64,000 bases of DNA, taken from contig NZ_VLKI01000017.1 of NCBI RefSeq assembly GCF_007830235.1, positions 1-64,000 on the forward strand, in the 5' to 3' direction. Of this stretch, positions 44,072 through 51,445 are shown piece after piece; the first letter of the stretch is position 1; every line of letters starts with the position of its first letter. A model generated the notes under the pieces. The model saw only the letters and a list, made by a program, of their open reading frames with translations. It did no database searches and was not told the origin of the DNA. Origin of the DNA: Cytobacillus oceanisediminis. GTDB taxonomy: Bacteria > Bacillota > Bacilli > Bacillales > Cytobacillaceae. Position numbers and translations under genes: made by a program.

Positions 44072-44515
44072 TCAATAACTTCTTTCCGATTTAAACTGAA
44101 CCTTGCGGATGATTTGATTAAGAACTTCGGATATCACCAGCCCAACCGCTATCGCACCAGAAATCATAAAGGCTTTTGCAGCAAGCTGAATAGCGATATT
44201 GTAATCATTTTCAACAAAGTTCCGCATCGCATCATAAGCCAGTCCGCCTGGCACAAGCGGAATGATGCCTGCAACACTGAAAATGATAATAGGCGTTTTA
44301 TATATTTTGGCAAAAACCTGGCTGATCACTGCAATCGTAAATGCAGCAATTAACGAAGAAATAACGGCATCGTACTGGCGGGTAACCAGCCATATATAAA
44401 CGAACCAGCCCACCATGCCGACAAACCCGCATTTCAGCAATGATTTTTTCGGCGCATTGAAAAGAACGCCAAATCCTGCCGATGCTATAAAACTTGTGAT
44501 TAAGTGAGTTAACAT
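44072..44515 (-). CDS. Threonine/serine exporter family, C-terminal part (YjjB-like)
   Basis: 147 residues, four or so hydrophobic spans, with 'PKKSLLKCGFVGMVGWFVYI' and 'GIIPLVPGGLAYDAMRNFVENDY', the ThrE_2/DUF3815 pattern. It lies 40 bp downstream of the 250-residue partner gene; together they equal one ThrE-type carrier split in two. The substrate is unproven. Confidence 0.85.
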   Translation of the reverse strand: MLTHLITSFIASAGFGVLFNAPKKSLLKCGFVGMVGWFVYIWLVTRQYDAVISSLIAAFTIAVISQVFAKIYKTPIIIFSVAGIIPLVPGGLAYDAMRNFVENDYNIAIQLAAKAFMISGAIAVGLVISEVLNQIIRKVQFKSERSY

Positions 44516-44555
44516 TCATTCATTCCTCCGTTTTAAGCAAAACTAGCTTTTACGT

Positions 44556-45308
44556 TTAAAAAGTGAACACAAGAGCAATCCCAGCTCCAATTGCAAAGGC
44601 TGTCAGAAAGGCTTCCGCTCCCTTCGACAACCCTGACACCAGGTGACCGGCCATTAAATCACGGACGGCATTCGTAATAAGCAGCCCGGGAACCAGCGGC
44701 ATTACCGAGCCAATGATGATTTTATCGAGCTCGGTCCCTAATCCAAATATAACAAACAGATATGCTAAAAGCCCAATTAATAAGGAAGCAATAAACTCGG
44801 AAAAAAACTTGATCTGCACGACCCGATGGACATATATAAATGAAGCAAAGCCCAATCCGCCTGCAAACATGGCAGGGATAAAGTCTGCCCATTGCCCTAG
44901 AAACATGATCAGGAAACAGCCGCTTGCAATAGACGCTGCAAGGACCTGCTGGTATACGGGAAAAGTATAGTCTGCCCTTTCAATTTCTTTAAGTTTGGCT
45001 AATGCCTCTTTCCCATCCAGCTCTCCGCTGCTGATCTTTCGCGATATCCCGTTAACCAGTGTTACTTTATATAAATCTGTAGAACGCTCGGATATACGGA
45101 TAAGTTTCGCCGGTTCTGTTCCATCCGTTGAAAAAATGATCCCGGTGGGCGTCACATAACTGTGTGAATGCGGAATTCCCAAAGAGGCTGCAATTCTAGT
45201 CATCGTGTCCTCTACCCGGTACGTTTCTGCGCCTCCCTGCAGCATAATTTTCCCTGCTAGCAGGCATAATTCGATTACTTGTATTGTTGTAGGAAACTCT
45301 TTCCCCAT
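44556..45308 (-). CDS. Threonine/serine exporter family, N-terminal part (YjjP-like, DUF1212)
   Basis: 250 residues. The cytoplasmic N-terminal domain ('LCLLAGKIMLQGGAETYRVEDTMTRIAASLGIPHSHSYVTPTGI') is followed by about five membrane spans, ending with 'SVMPLVPGLLITNAVRDLMAGHLVSGLSKGAEAFL'. It pairs with the smaller YjjB-like gene downstream. Probable amino acid or small dicarboxylate exporter. Confidence 0.87.
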   Translation of the reverse strand: MGKEFPTTIQVIELCLLAGKIMLQGGAETYRVEDTMTRIAASLGIPHSHSYVTPTGIIFSTDGTEPAKLIRISERSTDLYKVTLVNGISRKISSGELDGKEALAKLKEIERADYTFPVYQQVLAASIASGCFLIMFLGQWADFIPAMFAGGLGFASFIYVHRVVQIKFFSEFIASLLIGLLAYLFVIFGLGTELDKIIIGSVMPLVPGLLITNAVRDLMAGHLVSGLSKGAEAFLTAFAIGAGIALVFTF

Positions 45309-45427
45309 TCTTTCACCCGCTTTAGTTAACCATTTTTATGAAACTCTCTTTTATAAGGTTAAATCTTAAAGGAAATGATAAACGAAAGAAAGAGCTTTTA
45401 ATGAAAAATATATATAAAAAGTCAAAA

Positions 45428-45455
45428 AAACGATTATTCTTCTAAAGAATAACCG
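45428..45455 (-). terminator. Terminator of tnrA
   Basis: CGGTTATTCTT/AAGAATAATCG stem with TAG loop followed by seven T on the minus strand. Confidence 0.85.
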
Positions 45456-45466
45456 CTTTTAGAGCT

Positions 45467-45790
45467 TTATTTTTTTCGAATCCCGAATTGTGCGTTAAGC
45501 TGTCCCTGTATCATTTTTGACCGTGTCGCCTTGTCGTCCTTTTTCTTTTTCCTTTTTAATTCAGACCGTATTTCTTCCGTTCTGACTCCTTCTTCCCTTT
45601 TGTTTGCAATATCGATAAGCCTCTCAACATCGGAAAAAGAATACTTCCTGCTTCCCCGGTCTGATCTTTCCGGAAATACTAATTTCCTTTCTTCATAATA
45701 GCGAATCTGCCGCTCACTTAGCCCTGTCAATTCACTCACAGTTCCGATCGAAATGACTTTTCTGTTCTTGTAAGAAGCTTCATTCTCCAA
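45467..45790 (-). CDS. tnrA: Nitrogen regulator TnrA (MerR family)
   Basis: 107 residues, starting at a TTG with GAGGTGA upstream. The sequence follows B. subtilis TnrA closely: '[56 protein letters not shown]' (read across) and the C-terminal '[12 protein letters not shown]' that meets glutamine synthetase. TnrA activates and represses nitrogen-assimilation genes when nitrogen is short. A TnrA box (45858-45874) centred 49 bp upstream of its predicted start point implies positive autoregulation, as known in B. subtilis. The divergent small operon starts 183 bp away. Confidence 0.93.
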   Translation of the reverse strand: MENEASYKNRKVISIGTVSELTGLSERQIRYYEERKLVFPERSDRGSRKYSFSDVERLIDIANKREEGVRTEEIRSELKRKKKKDDKATRSKMIQGQLNAQFGIRKK

Positions 45791-45823
45791 TCAATGTCAC
45801 CTCAAATTCAACTGATTTCTTTC

Positions 45824-45829
45824 ATTATA
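45824..45829 (-). promoter_or_regulatory. -10 element of tnrA
   Basis: TATAAT on the minus strand at 45829-45824 predicts a start near 45817. The centre of TnrA box 1 (45866) is then about 49 bp upstream, the position known for TnrA-activated promoters. No clear -35 is seen, as expected for an activated promoter. Confidence 0.6.
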
Positions 45830-45857
45830 CTAATCTCACTGTTAATTTCATCAAATA

Positions 45858-45874
45858 TGTAAGAAAATCTGACA
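45858..45874. promoter_or_regulatory. tnrA: TnrA box 1 (perfect)
   Basis: TGTAAGAAAATCTGACA matches the TnrA consensus TGTNA-N7-TNACA completely. Serves the tnrA promoter. Confidence 0.75.
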
Positions 45875-45889
45875 ACATTTAAAAAACTG

Positions 45890-45906
45890 CGTCAGAAAAC
45901 CTAACA
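45890..45906. promoter_or_regulatory. TnrA box 2 (one mismatch)
   Basis: CGTCAGAAAACCTAACA matches TGTNA-N7-TNACA except for the first base. Its centre (45898) is about 48 bp upstream of the start predicted from the TATAGA at 45934-45939, so it is well placed for the divergent small operon. Confidence 0.6.
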
Positions 45907-45973
45907 TAACTAATGACTATAAACTAAACTTTTTATAGAATGACAGAAACATTAAAGAAAAGAGGAGATCCAG

Positions 45974-46138
45974 ATGCAATATTTACGGAAGGCTATTGAA
46001 AAAAAGAGACAATACTTGATTGATTTGCTGATTAAATCAGGAGGAGAATATCAGCATTCCGAGCCCGCACTGCAAAAGCTGACTCTAACGGAACTCGAGG
46101 TTATTTTTAAGAAACACAAAAATGGGAACTGCTTTTAA
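45974..46138 (+). CDS. FbpA-type small basic protein
   Basis: 54 residues from the ATG at 45974, preceded by GAGGAG. The sequence begins MQYLRKAIEKKRQYLIDLLI and ends with 'LQKLTLTELEVIFKKHK'. This resembles the Fur-regulated basic protein A family (PF13076 from memory), in which 'LTLSELE' recurs. It is too short for common gene callers. In B. subtilis the operon divergent from tnrA is ykzB-ykoL, which also encodes small proteins and is TnrA-activated; this could be a positional counterpart. Confidence 0.7.
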   Translation: MQYLRKAIEKKRQYLIDLLIKSGGEYQHSEPALQKLTLTELEVIFKKHKNGNCF

Positions 46139-46151
46139 TAGGAGGATGAAC

Positions 46152-46289
46152 ATGGAGACGAAAGATGCGATTGACCTGGCGAGAAAAATAATTGAACTCG
46201 ATTTATTGCGTGATCAAATGTGGGAAAGCTTTGCTGCCGCGGCCGGAGACGAGGCTTATGAAATCTTAAGAAATGTACAGAATAATTAA
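46152..46289 (+). CDS. Small acidic protein, 45 residues
   Basis: ATG at 46152 with GGAGGA 7 nt upstream, starting 13 bp after the FbpA-like gene. The peptide METKDAIDLARKIIELDLLR... is helical and acidic, with no membrane span. Function unknown. A terminator follows at 46294, so the two small genes form a bicistronic unit probably controlled by TnrA. Confidence 0.65.
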   Translation: METKDAIDLARKIIELDLLRDQMWESFAAAAGDEAYEILRNVQNN

Positions 46290-46293
46290 CAAT

Positions 46294-46320
46294 GAACGCT
46301 TGGACAAAGCGTTCTTTTTT
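46294..46320 (+). terminator. Terminator of the small divergent operon
   Basis: GAACGCTT/AAGCGTTC stem with GGACA loop and six T. Confidence 0.85.
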
Positions 46321-46390
46321 ATGTAAATTTCAGGGTATTGGGAAAGATTACTCTCCCCCCTTTTCATATTCTGTTTAATTTGTTATTATG

Positions 46391-46413
46391 CCAATATCGG
46401 TTTTCGATATTGG
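46391..46413. promoter_or_regulatory. PadR-type operator, perfect inverted repeat
   Basis: CCAATATCG-GTTTT-CGATATTGG is a perfect 9-bp dyad with a 5-bp spacer, 31 bp upstream of the padR TTG start. Likely the binding site of the PadR protein itself, controlling the padR-chrA operon. Confidence 0.65.
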
Positions 46414-46443
46414 CTTTCGAAATTGAAAAAAGGAGGATTCACT

Positions 46444-46752
46444 TTGGAGGATAAAATAGTAAGGAAGCTGTTTTTAGGTTTCATACAAATCCATATTCTT
46501 CATCATGCAAAAGAGCATCCCATATTTGGCATGTGGATGCTTGAAGAATTAAAGGAGCATGGATATAGCATTAGTTCCGGGACACTGTATCCGATCCTTC
46601 ATTCAATGGAATCCGCTGGCCTTCTCCATCAGGAGCAAAAAAATGTGGAAGGTAAAATCCGAAAATATTATACAGCTACTGAAAAAGGAATTATGGTCTT
46701 AGAGGAAGCGAGAAAGAAAGCCTATGAGCTTTTCAAAGAAATAAAAGATTAA
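46444..46752 (+). CDS. PadR-family transcriptional regulator
   Basis: About 102 residues from the TTG at 46444, placed 5 nt past GGAGGATT; the upstream ATG would lie before the ribosome binding site. The winged helix is seen in 'HHAKEHPIFGMWMLEELKEHGYSISSGTLYPILHSMESAGLLHQEQ' (read across), with a short C-terminal helix for dimerisation. It starts the operon with the chromate transporter 13 bp downstream and probably represses it until a signal such as chromate releases it. Confidence 0.88.
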   Translation: MEDKIVRKLFLGFIQIHILHHAKEHPIFGMWMLEELKEHGYSISSGTLYPILHSMESAGLLHQEQKNVEGKIRKYYTATEKGIMVLEEARKKAYELFKEIKD

Positions 46753-46765
46753 AAGGAGATGCATA

Positions 46766-47956
46766 ATGGACAGGAATAGTATGAGTTTAAAATCTTTACT
46801 GGAAATACTAATTGTTTCAACAAGACTCGGATTCACATCATTTGGCGGACCTGTGGCACATCTTGGCTATTTCCACGATGAGTATGTTCGAAGAAGGAAA
46901 TGGATGGATGAAAAAAGCTATGCTGATTTGGTGGCTTTATGCCAGTTCCTGCCAGGTCCGGCAAGCAGCCAGGTTGGCATTGGCATTGGAGTGATGCGGG
47001 CAGGTGTAGCCGGCGGTATCATGGCCTTCCTTGGATTTACCCTGCCGTCCGTCATTGCCCTGATTATCTTTGCCATCTTGCTGCAGGGTATAGATGTGGC
47101 AGAAGCGGGCTGGATACACGGTCTAAAAATTGTCGCAGTGGCCGTAGTTGCTCATGCAGTTTTAGGAATGGCGCAAAAGCTGGTACCTGACCTGCCAAGA
47201 AAAACAATTGCCTTAATTGCAATTATTGCTACTTTATTATGGCAAACAGCATTTACACAAGTCGCAATCATTCTAATCTCAGGATTTATTGGATTTTTAA
47301 TTTACAAAAAGCATGCCGAGAATGATGAGGCAGAGATACATTTTCCTATTTCAAAAAGCTTTGCCATAGGATGCTTAGTGCTATTTTTTGGTCTGTTAAT
47401 ATTGCTGCCTTTCCTAAGGGAGTTAACTGCTCTAAACTGGGTGGCTTTATTCGATAGCTTTTATCGTTCAGGTTCGCTTGTTTTCGGAGGAGGCCATGTG
47501 GTACTTCCATTACTGGAGCGCGAGTTTGTCCCGACTGGCTGGCTAAGTGAAGAAGCCTTTCTGGCAGGTTACGGTGCAGCCCAGGCAGTGCCAGGACCCT
47601 TATTTACTTTCGCTGCTTATATTGGAGCAGCAATCAATGGATGGCAAGGCGGTTTGCTCGCAACAGCAGCTATTTTCCTGCCGGCTTTTCTCTTGATTTT
47701 AGGTACACTCCCTTTCTGGGACAGCCTGCGCCGCAACCCAAAAATAAAAGGTGCTTTAATGGGTATGAACGCAGCAGTAGTTGGTATCTTAATAGCTGCC
47801 TTTTACCATCCCATTTGGACAAGCAGCATCCTGGAACCTGTAGATTTTGCCTTTGCCGCAGTTCTTTTCAGTATGCTGGTCTATTGGAAGCTTCCGCCAT
47901 GGATTATCGTTGTGACTGGTGCCATTGGCGGAACTATATTGGGTTTGATCTTTTAA
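46766..47956 (+). CDS. chrA: Chromate efflux transporter ChrA (two-domain CHR)
   Basis: 396 residues with two homologous CHR halves: the first starts at about 12 ('STRLGFTSFGGPVAHLGYFHDEYVRR'), the second around 215 ('FYRSGSLVFGGGHVVLPLLEREFV'). The 'LCQFLPGPASSQVGIGIGVMRAG' and 'GYGAAQAVPGPLFTFAAYIGAA' motifs complete each half. It exports chromate (long-chain ChrA). It lies directly behind padR and just before the 52-bp hairpin array. Confidence 0.93.
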   Translation: MDRNSMSLKSLLEILIVSTRLGFTSFGGPVAHLGYFHDEYVRRRKWMDEKSYADLVALCQFLPGPASSQVGIGIGVMRAGVAGGIMAFLGFTLPSVIALIIFAILLQGIDVAEAGWIHGLKIVAVAVVAHAVLGMAQKLVPDLPRKTIALIAIIATLLWQTAFTQVAIILISGFIGFLIYKKHAENDEAEIHFPISKSFAIGCLVLFFGLLILLPFLRELTALNWVALFDSFYRSGSLVFGGGHVVLPLLEREFVPTGWLSEEAFLAGYGAAQAVPGPLFTFAAYIGAAINGWQGGLLATAAIFLPAFLLILGTLPFWDSLRRNPKIKGALMGMNAAVVGILIAAFYHPIWTSSILEPVDFAFAAVLFSMLVYWKLPPWIIVVTGAIGGTILGLIF

Positions 47957-47979
47957 AAGGGTTCTTTAAAGTGATTTCT

Positions 47980-48450
47980 GTCCTTCATATCCTTATGAAG
48001 GACTTTTTTACAACTTTTTATGGGCATTTGTCCTTCATGGCCAAAATGAAGGACTTCTTCACAACTCTTTTACTCGGTTTCGGCCTTCAAGACCCTTATG
48101 AAGGCCTTTTTCACAACTCTTTTACTCAGTTTTGGCCTTCAAGACCCTTATGAAGGCCTTTTTCACAACTCTTTTACTCAGTTTTGGCCTTCAAGACCCT
48201 TATGAAGGCCTACTTCACAACTCTTTTACTAGGTTTTGGCCTTCAAGACCCTTATAAAGGCCTTTTTCACAACTCTTTTACTCAGTTTTGGCCTTCAAGA
48301 CCCTTATGAAGGCCTACTTCACAACTCTTTTACTAGGTTTTGGGCTTCAAGCCCTTTTTGAAGGCCTTTTTCACAACTCTTTTACTCAGTTTTTGGCCTT
48401 CAAGAACTTTTTCATAACTCTTTCACACGGTTTTGTCCATTCAGACGCTT
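47980..48450. repeat. 52-bp tandem hairpin array E downstream of chrA
   Basis: Nine or ten units start at 47980, 48030, 48082, 48134, 48186, 48238, 48290, 48342, 48395 and 48435. The core period is exactly 52 bp from 48082 to 48342. Each unit has an inverted GGCCTTCA-AGACCCTTA-TGAAGGCC stem-loop, then TTTTTCACAACTCTTTTACTCAG. Units at 48186 and 48290 carry TACTTCAC/TACTAGG in place of TTTTTCAC/TACTCAG, so the pair of units appears to have been duplicated as a 104-bp block. The two ends are degenerate. Each hairpin is followed by T-rich sequence, so the array may act as a multiple terminator. Confidence 0.85.
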
Positions 48451-48471
48451 ATAGGGAACAATATTGCCGCA

Positions 48472-48506
48472 TAGAAAAAGCTGCCGATTTCCGGCAGCTT
48501 TTTCTA
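48472..48506 (-). terminator. Terminator of the NreC-NreA-kinase unit
   Basis: AGAAAAAGCTGCCG/CGGCAGCTTTTTCT stem with a 5-nt loop, at the stop of the second kinase gene. Confidence 0.85.
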
Positions 48507-50231
48507 TAAAGGAATTTCAAGGACGACCCTTGTTCCTTTTTCTTCTGCTGAATGGATTTTTATAGAACCTCCGGCGGCTTTGGCTCTTTCTTCCATGCTG
48601 AAGAGTCCGACGCCGCGTGTTACTTTTTCGACATCAAAGCCTTCCCCCTTATCTTCGATGACTACGCGGATTTCTTCATCTAATTGGCGGATTGTGACAG
48701 TCGCTTCTTCTGTATCGGCGTATTTCCTGACGTTGGTCAGGGCTTCCTGAATAATCCTGTAGAGCGTAATCTCTTTGTTGGAACTAAGTCGGGAGGTCAG
48801 GTAACAATCGAAATGGACATTAATATTATGATGTTCTGAATAACGGACCAAATAGGAACGTATAGCCGGAATCAGCCCCAGGTCATCAAGGACAGAAGGA
48901 CGAAGCTCCCATGAAAGATCACGAAGCTCTTCAATAATCTCAGTGGCTTCATCCTGCATTTGATCGAGGAGAGGATGGCTTATTTCTGCCTGCAGCCTGT
49001 TAATCGTAATTAGATGGCTGTATAGATTCTGGCCAATGCCGTCGTGAAGCTCCCGCGACAATCTCTTCCGTTCATCCTCTTGAACATCAATAATTCTTGT
49101 CATCATTTTTTGAAGCTCTTCTTCAGCATTCTTTCTTTGGGTGACTTCATGGCGAATGGCAAGATACTGGTAAGGATTCCCATTTACATCAAGGAAAGGC
49201 ACAATGGTTGTATCAACCCAATAATAAGTTCCGTCCTTTGCTTTGTTTTTGATTTCCCCTTTCCACACCTGGCCTGAGGAAATCGTTTTCCATAAATCCG
49301 TGAAAAACTCTTTGGAATGATAGCCGGAATTTATAATCCTATGATCCTGCCCAAGCAATTCTTCTCTTGAATACTTTGAGATTTTGCAAAATTGATTATT
49401 AACAAATTTTATGGTGCCTTTTTGATCTGTGATCGCCACTATTGACGATGCATCAAGGGCAAACTTTAAGTCTATCAGTTCATTGACCGATTTTTTCAGT
49501 TCCGCAACGACACGCTTATACTCGGTTATTTCCTTGCGGATAGCCAGATATTTGTAGGGATTTCCTTTCTCATCCATGAAAGGCACAATTGTCGTATCAA
49601 CCCAATATAAAGTTCCATCCTTAGCTCTATTTTTAATTTCACCGCGCCAGACATTCCCGCTGGAGATGGTTGTCCAGAGGTTCTCCATAAACTCTTTGGA
49701 ATGATAACCGGAATTAATGATTCTATGATCTTTGCCAATCAGCTCTTCAGACGAATATTTTGAAACCTCACAGAACTTTTCGTTCACATATTTAATTTTC
49801 CCTTTTTGGTCGGTAAATGCTACAATCGTTGATTCATCCAGAGCGAATTGAAGGTCAACCAGTTCATTCAATGGATAGGACTGCTGTTTTTTCAAACGCG
49901 ATCGGTCTTTTACAGAATGAAAAACGATTAAAAAATAGCTCTCCTGGCCAAGCTTGAAAGAATTTATTCTATAAAAAATCGAAAAACTTTCCCCGTTCTG
50001 ATGCCTTCCATACTGATGGACTACTTTACCTTCCTCTGTAGCGAGCGGAGTAATTTCTGGCAATAACTCTTTAAGGCTCTTACCCAACAATTCATTGTCC
50101 TTGTAGCCGAATTGTTCATGTGCCTGCTGATTCGCATAGAAGATGTTGCCCGATTCATTAATAAGAATGGTAGCATCGCTGGAATCAGGAGCAATCTCTC
50201 TTTTATTATGTAATTGATTATTCCTGTCCAT
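48504..50231 (-). CDS. Triple-PAS sensor histidine kinase (NreB/NarL-partner type)
   Basis: 575 residues, soluble, no membrane span. Three PAS domains lie at about 18-115, 122-238 and 251-366; the second and third are near duplicates, sharing 'RIINSGYHSKEF' and 'AKDGT.YWVDTTIVPF'. A HisKA_3 dimerisation box follows with the phospho-acceptor His396 in 'RELHDGIGQN', then a HATPase_c domain with 'EALTNVRKYA' and 'IEDKGEGFDVEK'. Classical NreB uses a PAS domain with a four-cysteine [4Fe-4S] oxygen sensor; here only isolated cysteines are seen (one each in PAS2 and PAS3), so oxygen sensing by that route is unlikely. It is the last gene of the regulatory unit. Confidence 0.88.
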   Translation of the reverse strand: MDRNNQLHNKREIAPDSSDATILINESGNIFYANQQAHEQFGYKDNELLGKSLKELLPEITPLATEEGKVVHQYGRHQNGESFSIFYRINSFKLGQESYFLIVFHSVKDRSRLKKQQSYPLNELVDLQFALDESTIVAFTDQKGKIKYVNEKFCEVSKYSSEELIGKDHRIINSGYHSKEFMENLWTTISSGNVWRGEIKNRAKDGTLYWVDTTIVPFMDEKGNPYKYLAIRKEITEYKRVVAELKKSVNELIDLKFALDASSIVAITDQKGTIKFVNNQFCKISKYSREELLGQDHRIINSGYHSKEFFTDLWKTISSGQVWKGEIKNKAKDGTYYWVDTTIVPFLDVNGNPYQYLAIRHEVTQRKNAEEELQKMMTRIIDVQEDERKRLSRELHDGIGQNLYSHLITINRLQAEISHPLLDQMQDEATEIIEELRDLSWELRPSVLDDLGLIPAIRSYLVRYSEHHNINVHFDCYLTSRLSSNKEITLYRIIQEALTNVRKYADTEEATVTIRQLDEEIRVVIEDKGEGFDVEKVTRGVGLFSMEERAKAAGGSIKIHSAEEKGTRVVLEIPL

Positions 50232-50251
50232 TTTCTTTCCTCCAGTTGCAT

Positions 50252-50710
50252 TTAGATTAAGCTGCTCAGCTTTTCTTCCAGCCTTCTGGCGGCTGACCGA
50301 ACTGTGCTTTGCTCACCTTCATTAATAGGCTGACCGGTTCGATTCCCAATCAAAAGCACACCTTTGGGAATGCCCTTAAAGTGGATCGGAACTGCATAGG
50401 CGAAGTTAAGGCTTTCTGCAAGCATAATTGGATATTCAAGCGCTTTGCCAGAAATATCCTCCGGGAAGTTCTCCAAATACATCGGCCTTCCGGTTGAAAT
50501 GACCTTCCCCGCAATGCCTTTTCCGTACCTGACAGTAATCCGTTTGTATTTTTCATTGCTATTGCCTGCAGCGTAATGCCACCTCACATCCGGCCCATCC
50601 GTATTTTGAAGGGCAAGACCGACAAAATCACATTCCAATTCAGATAGAACTTTTTCACAGGCTTGATCAATCTGTCCGTTTCCAGCCTGGCTGCACTCCT
50701 TATATTCCAT
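50252..50710 (-). CDS. GAF-domain protein, NreA-like
   Basis: 152 residues, a single GAF domain ('DQACEKVLSELECDFVGLALQNTDGPDVRWHYAAG', 'GKGIAGKVISTGRPMYLENFPEDISG', 'FAYAVPIHFKGIPKGVLLIGNRTG'). NreA in staphylococci is a GAF nitrate receptor that controls the kinase NreB. Here the gene overlaps the nreC-like gene by 11 bp and precedes the triple-PAS kinase by 20 bp, giving an nreC-nreA-nreB-like order, so a nitrate-sensing role is inferred. Confidence 0.8.
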   Translation of the reverse strand: MEYKECSQAGNGQIDQACEKVLSELECDFVGLALQNTDGPDVRWHYAAGNSNEKYKRITVRYGKGIAGKVISTGRPMYLENFPEDISGKALEYPIMLAESLNFAYAVPIHFKGIPKGVLLIGNRTGQPINEGEQSTVRSAARRLEEKLSSLI

Positions 50711-51353
50711 ACCCTAACAGCCCCTTTTTTAGTGCATAGGAAACAAGCTCAGGCCTTGTTTTCATTTGGAGCTTTTCCATCAGATTGCCTTTGTGTGTTT
50801 CAACTGTCTTAACACTTATGATAAGCTGTTCGGCAATTTCTTTATTTGAGAAGCCTTTGGCGATTAATGTCAGAACTTCCTTCTCGCGGTCAGAAAGGAG
50901 ATTGAATGTGTCGGTGTTTCCTTGCTTCACGGTTCCGATATATTCTTCCATTAGCCTTTTCGTTGCAGAAGGATGCAAGTATGCATTTCCGCCGGCAACA
51001 GAACGGATGGCAGCCACCAACTCATCATGCGGGGCACTTTTTAAAATACAGCCTGAAGCCCCAGCCTGAATGGCCCTGAATAAATATTCCTCATCATCAT
51101 GCATGGTCAAAATCAGGATAGCTACATCCGGCATAAGTTTTTTTAATTCTGAAGTTGCAGACAAGCCATCCTTACCATGGGGCATGCTTAAATCCATTAC
51201 TACTACATCAGGTTTTAAGTCAAGCGACTGCTGGATCCCCTCATTGCCTTCCGAAGCTTCACCGACTACCTGCATATCTTCATGATTATTTAATAGCATT
51301 TTCAAACCCATTCTAACTACTGCGTGGTCATCGCACAGTAAAATTTTTATCAA
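50700..51353 (-). CDS. nreC: Response regulator, NreC/NarL type
   Basis: 217 residues. Receiver domain with acidic pocket D8/D9 and phospho-acceptor Asp54 ('VVVMDLSMPHGKDG'), Thr in 'ILTMHDDEEYLF' and Lys in 'CILKSAPHDELV'. A LuxR/NarL-type helix-turn-helix (~150-215, 'LLSDREKEVLTLIAKGFSNKEIAEQLIISVKTVETHKGNLMEKL') completes the protein. Length and sequence fit staphylococcal NreC. Expected to be phosphorylated by one or both neighbouring kinases and to bind palindromes such as those at 58829-58862. It starts a second transcription unit after the hairpin at 51403-51435. Confidence 0.9.
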   Translation of the reverse strand: MIKILLCDDHAVVRMGLKMLLNNHEDMQVVGEASEGNEGIQQSLDLKPDVVVMDLSMPHGKDGLSATSELKKLMPDVAILILTMHDDEEYLFRAIQAGASGCILKSAPHDELVAAIRSVAGGNAYLHPSATKRLMEEYIGTVKQGNTDTFNLLSDREKEVLTLIAKGFSNKEIAEQLIISVKTVETHKGNLMEKLQMKTRPELVSYALKKGLLGYGI

Positions 51354-51402
51354 GCCTGCTCCCCCTTAACATTGTTCGTATAATAAAGGATTTTAAATAT
51401 GC

Positions 51403-51435
51403 AACAAGGGATTCGCTTTTGCGCAATCCCTTGTT
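51403..51435. terminator. Hairpin between the two nitrate transcription units
   Basis: AACAAGGGATT-GCGC/AACAAGGGATT-CGC dyad in the 92-bp gap between the small kinase and nreC. Tail is weakly T-rich, so it may be a terminator or attenuator. A TATTATA -10 element for nreC lies just beyond on the minus strand. Confidence 0.6.
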
Positions 51436-51445
51436 CTTTCTAATC

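Noticed and set aside
46939-47190. Alternative ORFs inside chrA
   Set aside because: Cysteine- and Arg-rich out-of-frame translation of a conserved transporter; shadow.
47641-48153. ORF running from chrA into the 52-bp array
   Set aside because: Out of frame with chrA, no ribosome binding site; the repeat pattern keeps frames open by chance.
47980-48450. CRISPR array
   Set aside because: Units are contiguous 52-bp copies with no unique spacers and no cas genes nearby.
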